Source: Trichoderma breve (taxonomy: Eukaryota; Ascomycota; Sordariomycetes; Hypocreales; Hypocreaceae). From it: a stretch of DNA of 64,000 nt. The stretch spans positions 1,488,001-1,552,000 of the forward strand of contig NC_079234.1 in NCBI RefSeq assembly GCF_028502605.1, given 5' to 3'. Shown piece by piece: positions 1-9,111 of the stretch (positions within the stretch are counted from its first letter, which is position 1; each line of letters begins with the position of its first letter). The translations under genes and the position numbers were made by a program. The notes under the pieces were generated by a model. The model did no database searches and was not told the origin of the DNA. It saw nothing but the letters and a program-made list of their open reading frames with translations.

Positions 1-175
1 CCATCTCGCCTAGATCATAACTCTCTTTTCTCTTCTTATCAACTCATCATCTGTCGACAATTCCCGAGGCCTAGACACTGATCCCTTCTCCTGGGTCATC
101 AGTTGCCAACAGAGGCCGTCTCTTGTCAATCTTTTGTGAATACCATAGTCTGGCACATTTTGATAGTTGCCCATC
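1..175 (+). promoter_or_regulatory. 5' region of the Cys-rich protein gene
   Basis: This short stretch lies upstream of the first ATG that opens the repeat protein at 176. It is pyrimidine-rich (many CT runs near 20-100), as is common in leaders of well-expressed fungal genes. No clear TATA box or binding site can be named, and the true promoter probably extends beyond the left edge of the window. Confidence 0.3.
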
Positions 176-2605
176 ATGTTGCTTAAGCAGGTCCTTGTGG
201 CCGCTCTGCTCTCTTTGAGCTCTGTCACGGCTTTCCCAAACCCGAACAACCTCCATGATGTGGAGGCTAGGGATGTCGAAGATAACCTCGTTACTCGTGG
301 CGGTTACCACGACTGTGGCTCTTACGCCAGCTGGAACAACGGAAAGAACTGCTGTGTCTGCAAGGACAATGGCAAGAATTACGACTCCAAGACAAAGTCA
401 TGCAGCTGTCCTAGTGGCTACACCTGGAATGGTCACCAGTGCGTCCACGACTGTGGCAAAGATGCTACTTGGCAGTATGGAAACTGTGTCTGCAACAAGA
501 AAGGCGAAGTCTACAACCCCAAGACCAAGACCTGCAGCTGCCCACCAGGACAGTACTGGAATGGCAAGAACTGCCAGGTGGATTGCGGCAAAGACGCTTC
601 ATATGACTGGAAGCAGAAGAAATGCGTTTGCAAGAAACATGGCGAAATCTACAACTCCAACTCCAAGACCTGCAGCTGCCCACCAGGACAGTACTGGAAT
701 GGCAAGAACTGCCAGGTGGATTGCGGCAAAGACGCTTCATATGACTGGAAGCAGAAGAAATGCGTTTGCAAGAAACATGGCGAAATCTACAACTCCAACT
801 CCAAGACTTGCAGCTGCCCCCCTGGCCAGGTTTGGAACGGCTACGCTTGCGTTGTTGACTGTGGCAAGGAAGCGCACTTTGACAATAAACAGAAGAAGTG
901 TGTGTGCAACAACTACGGCGAAATCTACAACTCTGGCAGCAAAACTTGCAGTTGCCCTGGAGGACAATACTTCAACGGCAAGAAATGCGTTTGCCCGTAC
1001 GGTAAAGTCTGGAATGGTAAACAGTGTGTAGAAGACTGCGGCAAGGAAGCCCACTTCGACTACAACCAGAAGAAGTGCGTGTGCAACAAGAATGGCGAAA
1101 TTTATGACTCTTCCAAGAAGACTTGCAGCTGTCCCGATGGTCAATACTTCAACGGCAAGCAATGCGTCTGCCCATATGGTAAAGTTTGGAACGGCAAACA
1201 GTGTGTTCCCGATTGTGGCAAGGAAGCCCACTTCGACTATAACCAGAAGAAGTGTGTGTGCAACAACAAGGGCGAAGTCTATAACTCGGCCAAGAAGACC
1301 TGCAGTTGTCCTGATGGCCAATACTGGAACGGCAAGCAATGTGTTTGCCCGTACGGCCAAGTCTTCAACGGCAAGCAATGCGTTCCTGATTGCGGTAAAG
1401 AAGCCACCTTCGATTACAAACAGAGGAAGTGCGTTTGCAAGAACAAGGGAGAGATCTACGACTCCAAGACCAAGACTTGCAGTTGTCCCGATGGCCAGGT
1501 CTGGAATGGCAAGCAGTGCGTCTGCCCGTACGGCAAAGTCTGGAACGGCAAGCAGTGTGTAGAAGACTGTGGTAAGGACGCCCACTTCGATTACAACCAG
1601 AAGAAGTGTGTTTGCAACAAGAACGGAGAAATCTTCGATTCAAAGTCCAAGACTTGCAAATGCCCTGACGGTCAGTACTGGAATGGAAAGCAGTGTGCCT
1701 GTCCATACGGCCAGGTCTTCAACGGCAAGCAATGTGTCCCCGACTGCGGCAAAGACGCTACCTATGATTACAATCAGAAGAAGTGCGTTTGCAAGAACAA
1801 GGGAGAGGTCTTTGATTCAAAGACCAAGACCTGTAGCTGCCCTGACGGCCAGTACTGGAACGGAAAGCAATGCGTCTGTCCATACGGCAAGATTTTTGAC
1901 GGAAAGCAATGCGTAGAGGACTGCGGCAAAGATGCTCATTTTGATGACAAGCAGAAGAAGTGCGTGTGCAACAAGAACGGAGAGATCTACGACTCCAAGA
2001 CCAAGACCTGTAGCTGCCCAGACAGCCAGTACTGGGATGGATCCAAGTGCGCATGCCCCTACGGAACCGTCTGGGACGGCAAGCACTGCAACCAGGATTG
2101 CGGCAAGGACGCTCATTTCGACAGCAACCAGAAGAAGTGCGTGTGCAATAAGCAGGGTGAGGTTTACGATAGTAAATCCAAGACTTGCAGCTGCCCCAAC
2201 GGCCAATACTGGGACGGATCCAAGTGTGCCTGCCCCTACGGCAAGGTCTGGGACGGAAAGCAATGCGTGCCAAACTGCGGCAAAGATGCTAGCTACGACA
2301 GCAAGCAGAACAAGTGCGTGTGCAAGAAAATCGGCCAAGTCTTTGATAGCAAGTCCTTGACTTGCAGCTGCCCATCCGGAACCTCTTGGAATGGCTACGC
2401 ATGTGTGCAAGATTGTGGCAAGGACGCTCATTATGACAGCAACCAGAAGTGCTGCGTGTGCAACAAGAAGGGCCAGTCTTATGATAGTAAGTCCAAGACT
2501 TGCAGCTGCCCAGGAAACCAATATTGGGACGGCAACAAGTGCGCGTGCCCATACGGATCGACCTGGGATAGCAGCAAGAAGACTTGTAAGATGAACTATC
2601 CTTGA
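176..2605 (+). CDS. secreted cysteine-rich tandem-repeat protein (809 aa)
   Basis: Single-exon gene. The first real ATG is at 176; the in-frame TTG at 167 is not a credible eukaryotic start. Residues 1 to about 20 form a signal peptide (MLLKQVLVAALLSLSSVTAF), followed by a short acidic spacer. The rest is about 14 tandem units, each starting D-C-G-K and carrying C-V-C, C-S-C-P and N-G-K-x-C motifs. Early units are about 46 aa; later ones are about 59 aa because of an added C-x-C-P-Y-G-x-x-W/F-N/D-G-K-x-C block. The first unit (D-C-G-S-Y-A-S-W) is degenerate. Even Cys spacing suggests a disulfide-stabilised extracellular or cell-wall protein. There is no GPI signal and no catalytic domain. Repeated Cys-rich wall proteins such as Trichoderma QID74 are a loose analogy only. 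Function unknown. Confidence 0.88.
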   Translation: MLLKQVLVAALLSLSSVTAFPNPNNLHDVEARDVEDNLVTRGGYHDCGSYASWNNGKNCCVCKDNGKNYDSKTKSCSCPSGYTWNGHQCVHDCGKDATWQYGNCVCNKKGEVYNPKTKTCSCPPGQYWNGKNCQVDCGKDASYDWKQKKCVCKKHGEIYNSNSKTCSCPPGQYWNGKNCQVDCGKDASYDWKQKKCVCKKHGEIYNSNSKTCSCPPGQVWNGYACVVDCGKEAHFDNKQKKCVCNNYGEIYNSGSKTCSCPGGQYFNGKKCVCPYGKVWNGKQCVEDCGKEAHFDYNQKKCVCNKNGEIYDSSKKTCSCPDGQYFNGKQCVCPYGKVWNGKQCVPDCGKEAHFDYNQKKCVCNNKGEVYNSAKKTCSCPDGQYWNGKQCVCPYGQVFNGKQCVPDCGKEATFDYKQRKCVCKNKGEIYDSKTKTCSCPDGQVWNGKQCVCPYGKVWNGKQCVEDCGKDAHFDYNQKKCVCNKNGEIFDSKSKTCKCPDGQYWNGKQCACPYGQVFNGKQCVPDCGKDATYDYNQKKCVCKNKGEVFDSKTKTCSCPDGQYWNGKQCVCPYGKIFDGKQCVEDCGKDAHFDDKQKKCVCNKNGEIYDSKTKTCSCPDSQYWDGSKCACPYGTVWDGKHCNQDCGKDAHFDSNQKKCVCNKQGEVYDSKSKTCSCPNGQYWDGSKCACPYGKVWDGKQCVPNCGKDASYDSKQNKCVCKKIGQVFDSKSLTCSCPSGTSWNGYACVQDCGKDAHYDSNQKCCVCNKKGQSYDSKSKTCSCPGNQYWDGNKCACPYGSTWDSSKKTCKMNYP
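525..807 (+). repeat. near-perfect 138-bp internal tandem duplication
   Basis: Bases 525-669 and 663-807 are identical, a shift of 138 bp or exactly 46 codons. Identity includes third codon positions and ends at 670 (C) versus 808 (T). The other units of the gene differ at many synonymous sites, so this copy arose recently by unequal exchange or slippage. It keeps the frame and adds one 46-aa Cys-rich unit. Confidence 0.9.
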
Positions 2606-3035
2606 TATCTATGAGTTCAAAAGATGATGCCCTAAAGCGGTATCATCTTTGCACTTAATAAGATATGGCAATGTTCTGTTCTTCAAAATAAGGAAAAAAA
2701 AGCAAATGAAAAAAGATTTGATTTATATTGGATTGGATAGGAAAGGTCGTTCTCTTGATGACGAGTGGGATGAAATGTGTATATTATTCTATATGGGGTA
2801 CATTTTAACGGCTTAACCACTGTAGTAATGCCGATGACTTAAAAATATCATTCATTATTCATTACTTTGTGATCTCTGTGCAGTTTAAAACTGTCGTAGT
2901 CTACGTAGCAAGGCATAGTGTTGTTCTGTCAAAGGAAATTATGAGATTATACTCTCCATATTGAAAACGCTTGTTATTCCAAGGGTATATCTTATGAGAC
3001 AACTGTTTGTACTATTGAAAAGCATTTACATACAA
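2606..3035. other. convergent intergenic region
   Basis: This spacer lies between the 3' ends of the Cys-rich gene (plus) and the PLC-like gene (minus). It is AT-rich with short A runs near 2690-2715 and TATATT stretches near 2780, as expected for two fungal 3' UTRs and polyadenylation regions. No coding sequence is visible. Confidence 0.5.
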
Positions 3036-4835
3036 CTACACGGCTGTGGAATTGAAATCCGGGTTGATGATATCCTCTCCCAACACTGTGCCGTTCAAAA
3101 ATCGGGTACCTTTCCTCAAGATCTCAACACGACCGGGGTGCAAATGACGCGGCGGGTCATTGACTATCGTGCCGTTTGCGAAATGGATACCATTCCAGGG
3201 CTTTGCCAAAGTAGCCATTTTGAGCTTTGTGTTTGCGTTTGGCAGCAGTGGTGAAGATATCGTGCTCACGTCGCAGTTCTCACTGACCATGTACAAGTTC
3301 AAGCCAATAGCCAACGTGTAAATGTCTGCGCTCAGTTGTTCCCAGCTATGTTGGCCCTTGACAACAACGCCGATGTAATCAGTCAGGATGACGGTCGGCC
3401 AGCTCTGGGGAGTCATGTTGTTTACACCCATCCAGTAGAGTGCTGGATTGGTGGGCAGAATTCCAATGCCTTCGATGGTCAGCAGAGTCGTGGTGACAAT
3501 GTCCGCGCTCACAAGCCATTGACTAATGTGAAACGTATCAGAGCTGCCACCTCGAATCACTTGCTTCCAATCTGATGCCTGGTCTTCTGCCATGGGCTGA
3601 GTGTCACCCAAATTAGACCAATCGTCTGCAATTGAAAGTCGATTGGCCTGGTAAATGCCATCTGCTACCGAGTCTTGGGGCACGGTTGGCTGCAAGTCCC
3701 CAGCGAGAAGAAACACTACACATCCATTTCCTCCATTCTGGTCCATAAAATAAGATGCAGGCTTTTGATTGAAAGTGGTGCTAGTGTCCAGGTTGCCACA
3801 GCGATTGTTGACGCCTTTGAGCTTACCGAAGAAGTCATTCACGATCGCCGTTGTCCAGTAAATTGGTCCCAGGCTGGGCACCTCTCGAATACCGATCAGG
3901 TATCTGACGTGAAAAAATATGACTTCCCCAGGGTTCTCAGCGGTAAATTGGTTGATCTCGCTGATGATATCATCGAGAGACTCGCCAGAATTGCCCACTG
4001 CAACTTCTGCTGTTTCATCATTGACGTGCAAGGTCCAAAAGCTGTAATCTGAAGTATCCGTGATAGAGTGCACTGATCCGATACGAAGATCAAAATAACG
4101 AGATCCTGCGCGGAGCTGATTGTAGATATTGAGACCTTGTGTTTGTGTATTCTCGCTGATGCCTCCACTGAGAATCTGACCACTGATTGTGCTCATTCCA
4201 GCGTCGTGAGTGCCGGGCATGACGACGTGCTGTATCTGTCTGTCCTTGATGACTTCGTATATGCTCTTCATCCAGTTTCCAGCGCCGTATCTAATAGACG
4301 TAATGAAGCCGTAGCTGTCGCTTCCCGTAATCACCAGCGTCACTGGAGATTGGGCGGCGGGATCCAAATATTCACGTTGACCTTGACCCATGCCGGTGAG
4401 ATCAATTACCGTTCGTGCCGGATGTGAATCGGGAATATGAGTTGCAGCTCGAACAAAAAAGGTTTTGTCAGTTCCGTCAATGGCATAATATGCTTCACCA
4501 CCGTCATCCACAGCCGTTTTACCAGGCTTGTTGGTATAGACAACGGTATTTTGGCGCGCATGGCCCTGCGGAATATCACCCCAATCAAAGACATCCATCT
4601 GATATGAATGCGTATTCTGCAAAATAAATCGATGAGGCGTCAGGTTTACAATAGTGATGTATTGCTTCGAGCCGGGAACGCTGTTAACTAATCCAATGAG
4701 GCTCCATGGCATATAAGTTCCATTTGGTGGCATTTCATTGCTGTAAGTGACATTTTGAGGGTTACAAGCTGCATTGACAGCGGCCGCGAAGAGCCAGCCC
4801 AGGCTAATCGCGGCTAAGAGATGGTTGTGCCTCAT
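3036..4835 (-). CDS. secreted PLC-like phosphodiesterase (599 aa)
   Basis: Intronless gene with ATG at 4835. The N-terminus has basic residues, a hydrophobic core and an A-x-A site near residue 22, so the protein should be secreted. Residues about 195-520 resemble the PI-PLC X-type TIM barrel of PLC-like phosphodiesterases: M-P-G-T-H-D-A-G-M with the first catalytic His at about 210, R-Y-F-D-L-R-I at about 246, and a second His candidate at about 270 (W-T-L-H). The N-terminal 170 residues look like a separate beta-rich domain. No EF-hand, PH or C2 domain is present, so this is the small secreted type rather than eukaryotic signalling PLC. The substrate cannot be read from sequence; phosphoinositide or GPI-like lipids are possible. 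N-glycosylation sequons fit secretion. Confidence 0.8.
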   Translation of the reverse strand: MRHNHLLAAISLGWLFAAAVNAACNPQNVTYSNEMPPNGTYMPWSLIGLVNSVPGSKQYITIVNLTPHRFILQNTHSYQMDVFDWGDIPQGHARQNTVVYTNKPGKTAVDDGGEAYYAIDGTDKTFFVRAATHIPDSHPARTVIDLTGMGQGQREYLDPAAQSPVTLVITGSDSYGFITSIRYGAGNWMKSIYEVIKDRQIQHVVMPGTHDAGMSTISGQILSGGISENTQTQGLNIYNQLRAGSRYFDLRIGSVHSITDTSDYSFWTLHVNDETAEVAVGNSGESLDDIISEINQFTAENPGEVIFFHVRYLIGIREVPSLGPIYWTTAIVNDFFGKLKGVNNRCGNLDTSTTFNQKPASYFMDQNGGNGCVVFLLAGDLQPTVPQDSVADGIYQANRLSIADDWSNLGDTQPMAEDQASDWKQVIRGGSSDTFHISQWLVSADIVTTTLLTIEGIGILPTNPALYWMGVNNMTPQSWPTVILTDYIGVVVKGQHSWEQLSADIYTLAIGLNLYMVSENCDVSTISSPLLPNANTKLKMATLAKPWNGIHFANGTIVNDPPRHLHPGRVEILRKGTRFLNGTVLGEDIINPDFNSTAV

Positions 4836-6227
4836 TGGGGTCCCTTCGTACCCGGGTTTTGCGCTCGTTTTTTGTTCTTGGTGCGCGAATACTGTGATTA
4901 ATTTCCCCTTCTATCTGTACAAACAGATTAGTCTGTATGAACACTGCTTTCAGATAGATGTCTCGCTTACAAATACTCACAATCGTATAAAAGAATGGTT
5001 GAACTATGAGATAACCAGTGGTCGAATTCGTGTACTGATGAAAGAATGACGAGCCGCAGGGCGAAATCTACAGGCTGAGTATATGAGGAAGGGAGTATAT
5101 GAAAGACAGAGAAATTTTATACATTCAGGTCCTGCACTGCGACTTTATTTACGACTATTTATCTGGTCCTTCCTGGCGAATCCTCGCCCTGGCCCACTGA
5201 GCTATTGTTCGTGACCACATGCTTTCAACGGCTGGCGAAAAAAAGTTGTAGTGAGTGATTGCATATTAGTAGGCTTCCTTCCGCCAATGGTCAGCAGATG
5301 GTAGCTGCATTGATGTGAATGATACCTACTAATAAGAGCTTCGGTATTCGCCAGGGGTCACGGATGTAATTGATAGGTCAGGAAGAGTTGCACGCTTAAG
5401 ACACTAGGTCATTAACAGTAGCTCAAGGGGAAAGGAGACGCCAATGATATCCTCTAGCTAATGCAAACTTTACGAAAAGCTTTAAGTGCCTAGACTTGAG
5501 AGCAGATTTGGAGGAACATTGGCTAGCGGATTCATGACTGCTTATGGCAGGTCGGAATGCAATGCAACCCAATTGGTCGCCAAGGAACCACGCGAAGTGC
5601 GAATGGCAGCTGAATCATAGCCCTCGTGAAAATATGCCGAATGAGATACAAATGAAAGAGAATGAGTATTACAAGCAGTCAAAGAACGGAACTTCGTCAG
5701 CACATCTTGTAAGACTTTCAAGACTATGTATCTCGCGCACTGGGCTGCTGACCTTGAGCATCAAAGCGTGAAATGCGCATGTGGTCTGCATACCTGTAAC
5801 TTCGCACTGTCTCGTCATTCCACTGTCTCACTGGGCACATTTCGAATATACTTTAGCCCGTGACCAAGGTCATGTAAACTACATAAACCATGAGCACAAA
5901 TGAGCCGAACCGAGGAACCTAAAAAAAATCCGGCTTAAGTTGCGCTCTTTTGAGAATTACACCGCTTTGAGTCCGCGCATGATGTGTGAATTGCCTTCTT
6001 TTCCCACAAGGTCTCTATGGCTTACAGCACAACTAGGGTTTTAGTTAGCCTCACCATAGCGCAGAGGCCGTGAGACAGGCACAGCAGTTTTAATACACCA
6101 CAGGCAGCTAAAACGAAATGCAGCACGGGAATTATGAGGAAGGAAAAATACTAACATAACCCGTTCAGTCAAATTTTATTAAAAATGATTAATACGTTTG
6201 CCCGCGTCTACTTGAATCCCGTAAAGT
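4836..6227. other. intergenic, no gene seen
   Basis: About 1.4 kb between the start of the PLC-like gene (minus) and the 3' end of the STAND-like gene (minus). The part near 4836 should hold the PLC promoter. A 75-codon open frame at 5544-5771 has no signal peptide, no family resemblance and ordinary intergenic composition, and is not called. Confidence 0.4.
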
Positions 6228-8505
6228 CTAGTAACTAAGAGGCAGCGGCGATCTTGCTCGTCGTGTTTCTCGTGACAATCTGTCGCTGCCTCTCGGTATA
6301 TCGCCCAGAGCTGCAGCATTGAGCCGAATATTTTCTCTGGCGCGATCGATGCGATGAACTAGTAAGTGGCTCCTATTGGGGCTTGTCATAAAGAGCTTTA
6401 GCCTTGGCCCGAAAGCAAATCCTTGGAGAACAGGCCTTATTAGCCGTTGGAACGAAGCCAATACTCGTTCCATTCTTTCTCCGTTGTCGTGGAGACTGGA
6501 CTCAAAATCTGAAATGCTATCCAAGAGGATATAAACCGTGGTTGTCGGCTGTATTTGCCAGAATAGTCGTTCAAACATGAAGCAAAACGCATCGGTGTTG
6601 CCTGCTGCTACCGCGTCATACAAGCTTTGATCAACAAAGTCAAGGGAGAGGTTATAGGGTTTCGGATACAGCAGTAGTTGGCAGATGATGCTCCTTAGGA
6701 GTCCCTTGGGACCAGAATCATCCTTTAGGGGGTCGGTATGACTGCTACAAAAGAACTGCAGTACCATACCGCTCTGAGTTTGGAGGAGAGTAGACGCGAA
6801 AGAAGCCGTAAAGAAAGACATTGGAGATGATCGTCCTACACTTTCTGTACGACAGCAACCATCAACTAGCAGTAAGCCAGGCGCTTCGGATGATAGCCAT
6901 TCTTGGAATTGTCGCTTTTGCCTTAAAAGGGCGGCATATCCTAGTGCTTCATCGCTCATTAGACTTTCTTTGCGCAAAATACGCTCCGCATCTGCGATGG
7001 GATCGGGCGTCTGAAGCAAGTTGATGATGTCACTCTCAGTCAAGGCGGGCGCGGGAGGAGGCTGAATGGTTTGTTGCGGTGTTGGATTGGGAGCAAGGTT
7101 ATTTGACGGGAGAGCAAAGAGGCCTATGAGTCTTTGAGTTAACTTTCATTATTCCGTTTGACACAGGAAGGAGGCATACTTACTTCGCTGGACAATAGCA
7201 TCCGCCACAAACTGATACAAGGCGCTCTGCAGCTGCTCGTGAATTGATGCGGGCAGGGCCTCGACAAGTCTCTGCAGCCCTGCCTCAAACTCTTTTCTCT
7301 CTTCTCCATCTTTAGTCAGTCGTTTTCTTGTCTGTGCTATCTCGCCGCTCATCCCATTAGCAGCTTCAACCATCTGTGAGCGAAACTGGTCCACCTGAGA
7401 AGACAACCGGTCATGGCCCTCGCTCGTCTCTTGCTGCAACTCTGCAACCTTGACTTTAATATCATGAGCTGTTTTTCGGGTGGCCTCGGCTGCTATACGC
7501 CCTTGTTGTGCCGACACTTTAGTATCTTGCCATACGTTCCTATCCAAATGAGCTGTGGCTTCAAAGACCATTTGCTTTGCCTTGTATATCCGCTTCGATA
7601 TGCCACTAATCTTTGCCGCTTCCACCTCCGGGATCTGTTTGACAATCTTCTTGAAAACTAGTGCCTCTTGTTAGAAAGAACACCGTGCGCATATATCTTA
7701 CTGGTGGCGCCAAAGTGAACGTGGTCTTACCATTAACGTCCTTATACGTCCTGTTCAAAATACTCAGGAGCTCTGAAAGACAGTCTACTAATGTCCCATA
7801 AAAGTCCCAGACCAAGTTTTTTAACCGCACCTCTCCGCGATATACATCGCTTATTTGGTAGACACTGGCTAAGACCCCAGGAACTTCGTCAAGCTCTTGT
7901 AGAATATTTCCCACATTAGAGAGTCTTTTTTGAAAGGACTGGAAGACAATTAGTCAATAATACACAGTCGTATTCCTGTGGTAGACTTGCTTGGAAGATA
8001 AATACCAGGCCTGTCCTGAGGATACTGAGACCGTTCTCATCAGGAATCGAGTCAGAAAGCCGTTCTAAGATGCCAATAGCTACGTCGCCTTTCCTTATCC
8101 ATCCTCTAAAGCGATTATCTTCGGCTTTTTTGTCATAACTCTTTTTTGCTTCTTCGATACAGTCGCAAACTCCTCTCCAGCTGACATCTTGAGTAATCGT
8201 TGCCGAATCGCCAACTTGAAATGATTTAAGAGCCTCGGACAAATCTTCTAGCTTGCTATGGGCAAATTAGAAGACTAGGATCACAAATAGTCGCGAGACG
8301 TGGAAAAAGAGAATGCAAGAATTTACCGGCTGATAGGGATCCTCCACTCTGCACGCTGATTATTATACTCTGTTGGTGAGGCCAATCCCTGGTGAACAGA
8401 CGCGCCCTCATGTTGTCTCCAGTCTTTCATCACTTGAATCTCGCGATCATTACTCATCACATCCCTCATCCCCTGTCCCACTTCTAAAGGCCGTCGATAA
8501 CTCAT
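6228..8505 (-). CDS. STAND/NLR-like N-terminal-region protein without P-loop (673 aa)
   Basis: Five exons read on the minus strand: 8505-8327, 8255-7991, 7938-7731, 7657-7184, 7123-6228; all phases match. The intron 7990-7939 has a GC donor (GCAAGT) with an AG acceptor; the other three are GT-AG. Residues about 75-180 resemble the helical DUF7708-type N-terminal domain of fungal STAND proteins (W-R-G-V at its start). A coiled-coil-rich stretch follows at about 220-370, rich in Q, E and K. The C-terminal third resembles the domain where a NACHT would sit, but the expected Walker A is replaced by L-L-L-V-D-G-C-C-R-T-E-S, without G-K-S/T. No ankyrin, WD40 or TPR repeats follow. It may be a sensor or scaffold in heterokaryon incompatibility or immunity, but that is inferred from family resemblance only. 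It is divergent from the AAA ATPase gene. Confidence 0.65.
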
Positions 8506-9111
8506 GGCGAACTACACGATATGATCTTTACACAATAATAATAATAAGAGAAAGAACAGCAGCTAGGTAGGGGACACTCGTATAGCAGCCTTTCTCTAAT
8601 GAAAGGGATACAAAGACTTGACAACCCCAGTTAGTTGAGGCTGAAAGCAATGACAAATTCCGCAGTTAATACTGATACCCCGCTCAGAATGGATGCCCTC
8701 ATCTCTTCCAAAAAGGACTCAAGTCATAAATGACAATAACAAAATGTGGGCTGAGTATTTATAAGCTGCATTAGTCTCTTGATACAAGATTCTCATTCGA
8801 CACAGGCCCTGCTCTTTCAGAGCTGCTTTTGCACAGGATCAAGCTCCTGGTTGCAAAGTGGGAAGATTTTACTGGATCACGTCTTTCTTTCTGCCCCCAA
8901 GCTGAGGCTCTGATTACAATTTCGCGACTGACCATGCATGAACCTATGCCTAACTGAGAGGAATTGCTTATGTCGCCTCATTTACCCATTTACTTGCAGT
9001 TTCGTCTCCACAGTTCTTAAGGCAGCCATCCCCTCTCAGAGGAAGCAATTGCCAAGACCAGCCCTATTTCGCAACTATCTTCATTCCAATAGTTGAACAA
9101 ACGTAACAAAT
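8506..9111. promoter_or_regulatory. shared divergent promoter region
   Basis: These 606 bp separate the start codons of the STAND-like gene (minus, 8505) and the AAA ATPase gene (plus, 9112), so both promoters must lie here. The sequence just before 9112 is CA-rich (AACAAACGTAACAAATATGG), typical of fungal start contexts. No binding site can be named. Confidence 0.5.

Noticed and set aside
737..1585. 282-codon minus-strand open frame opposite the Cys-rich repeat gene
   Set aside because: It mirrors the repeats of the real gene on the other strand and has only a repetitive hydrophobic pattern.
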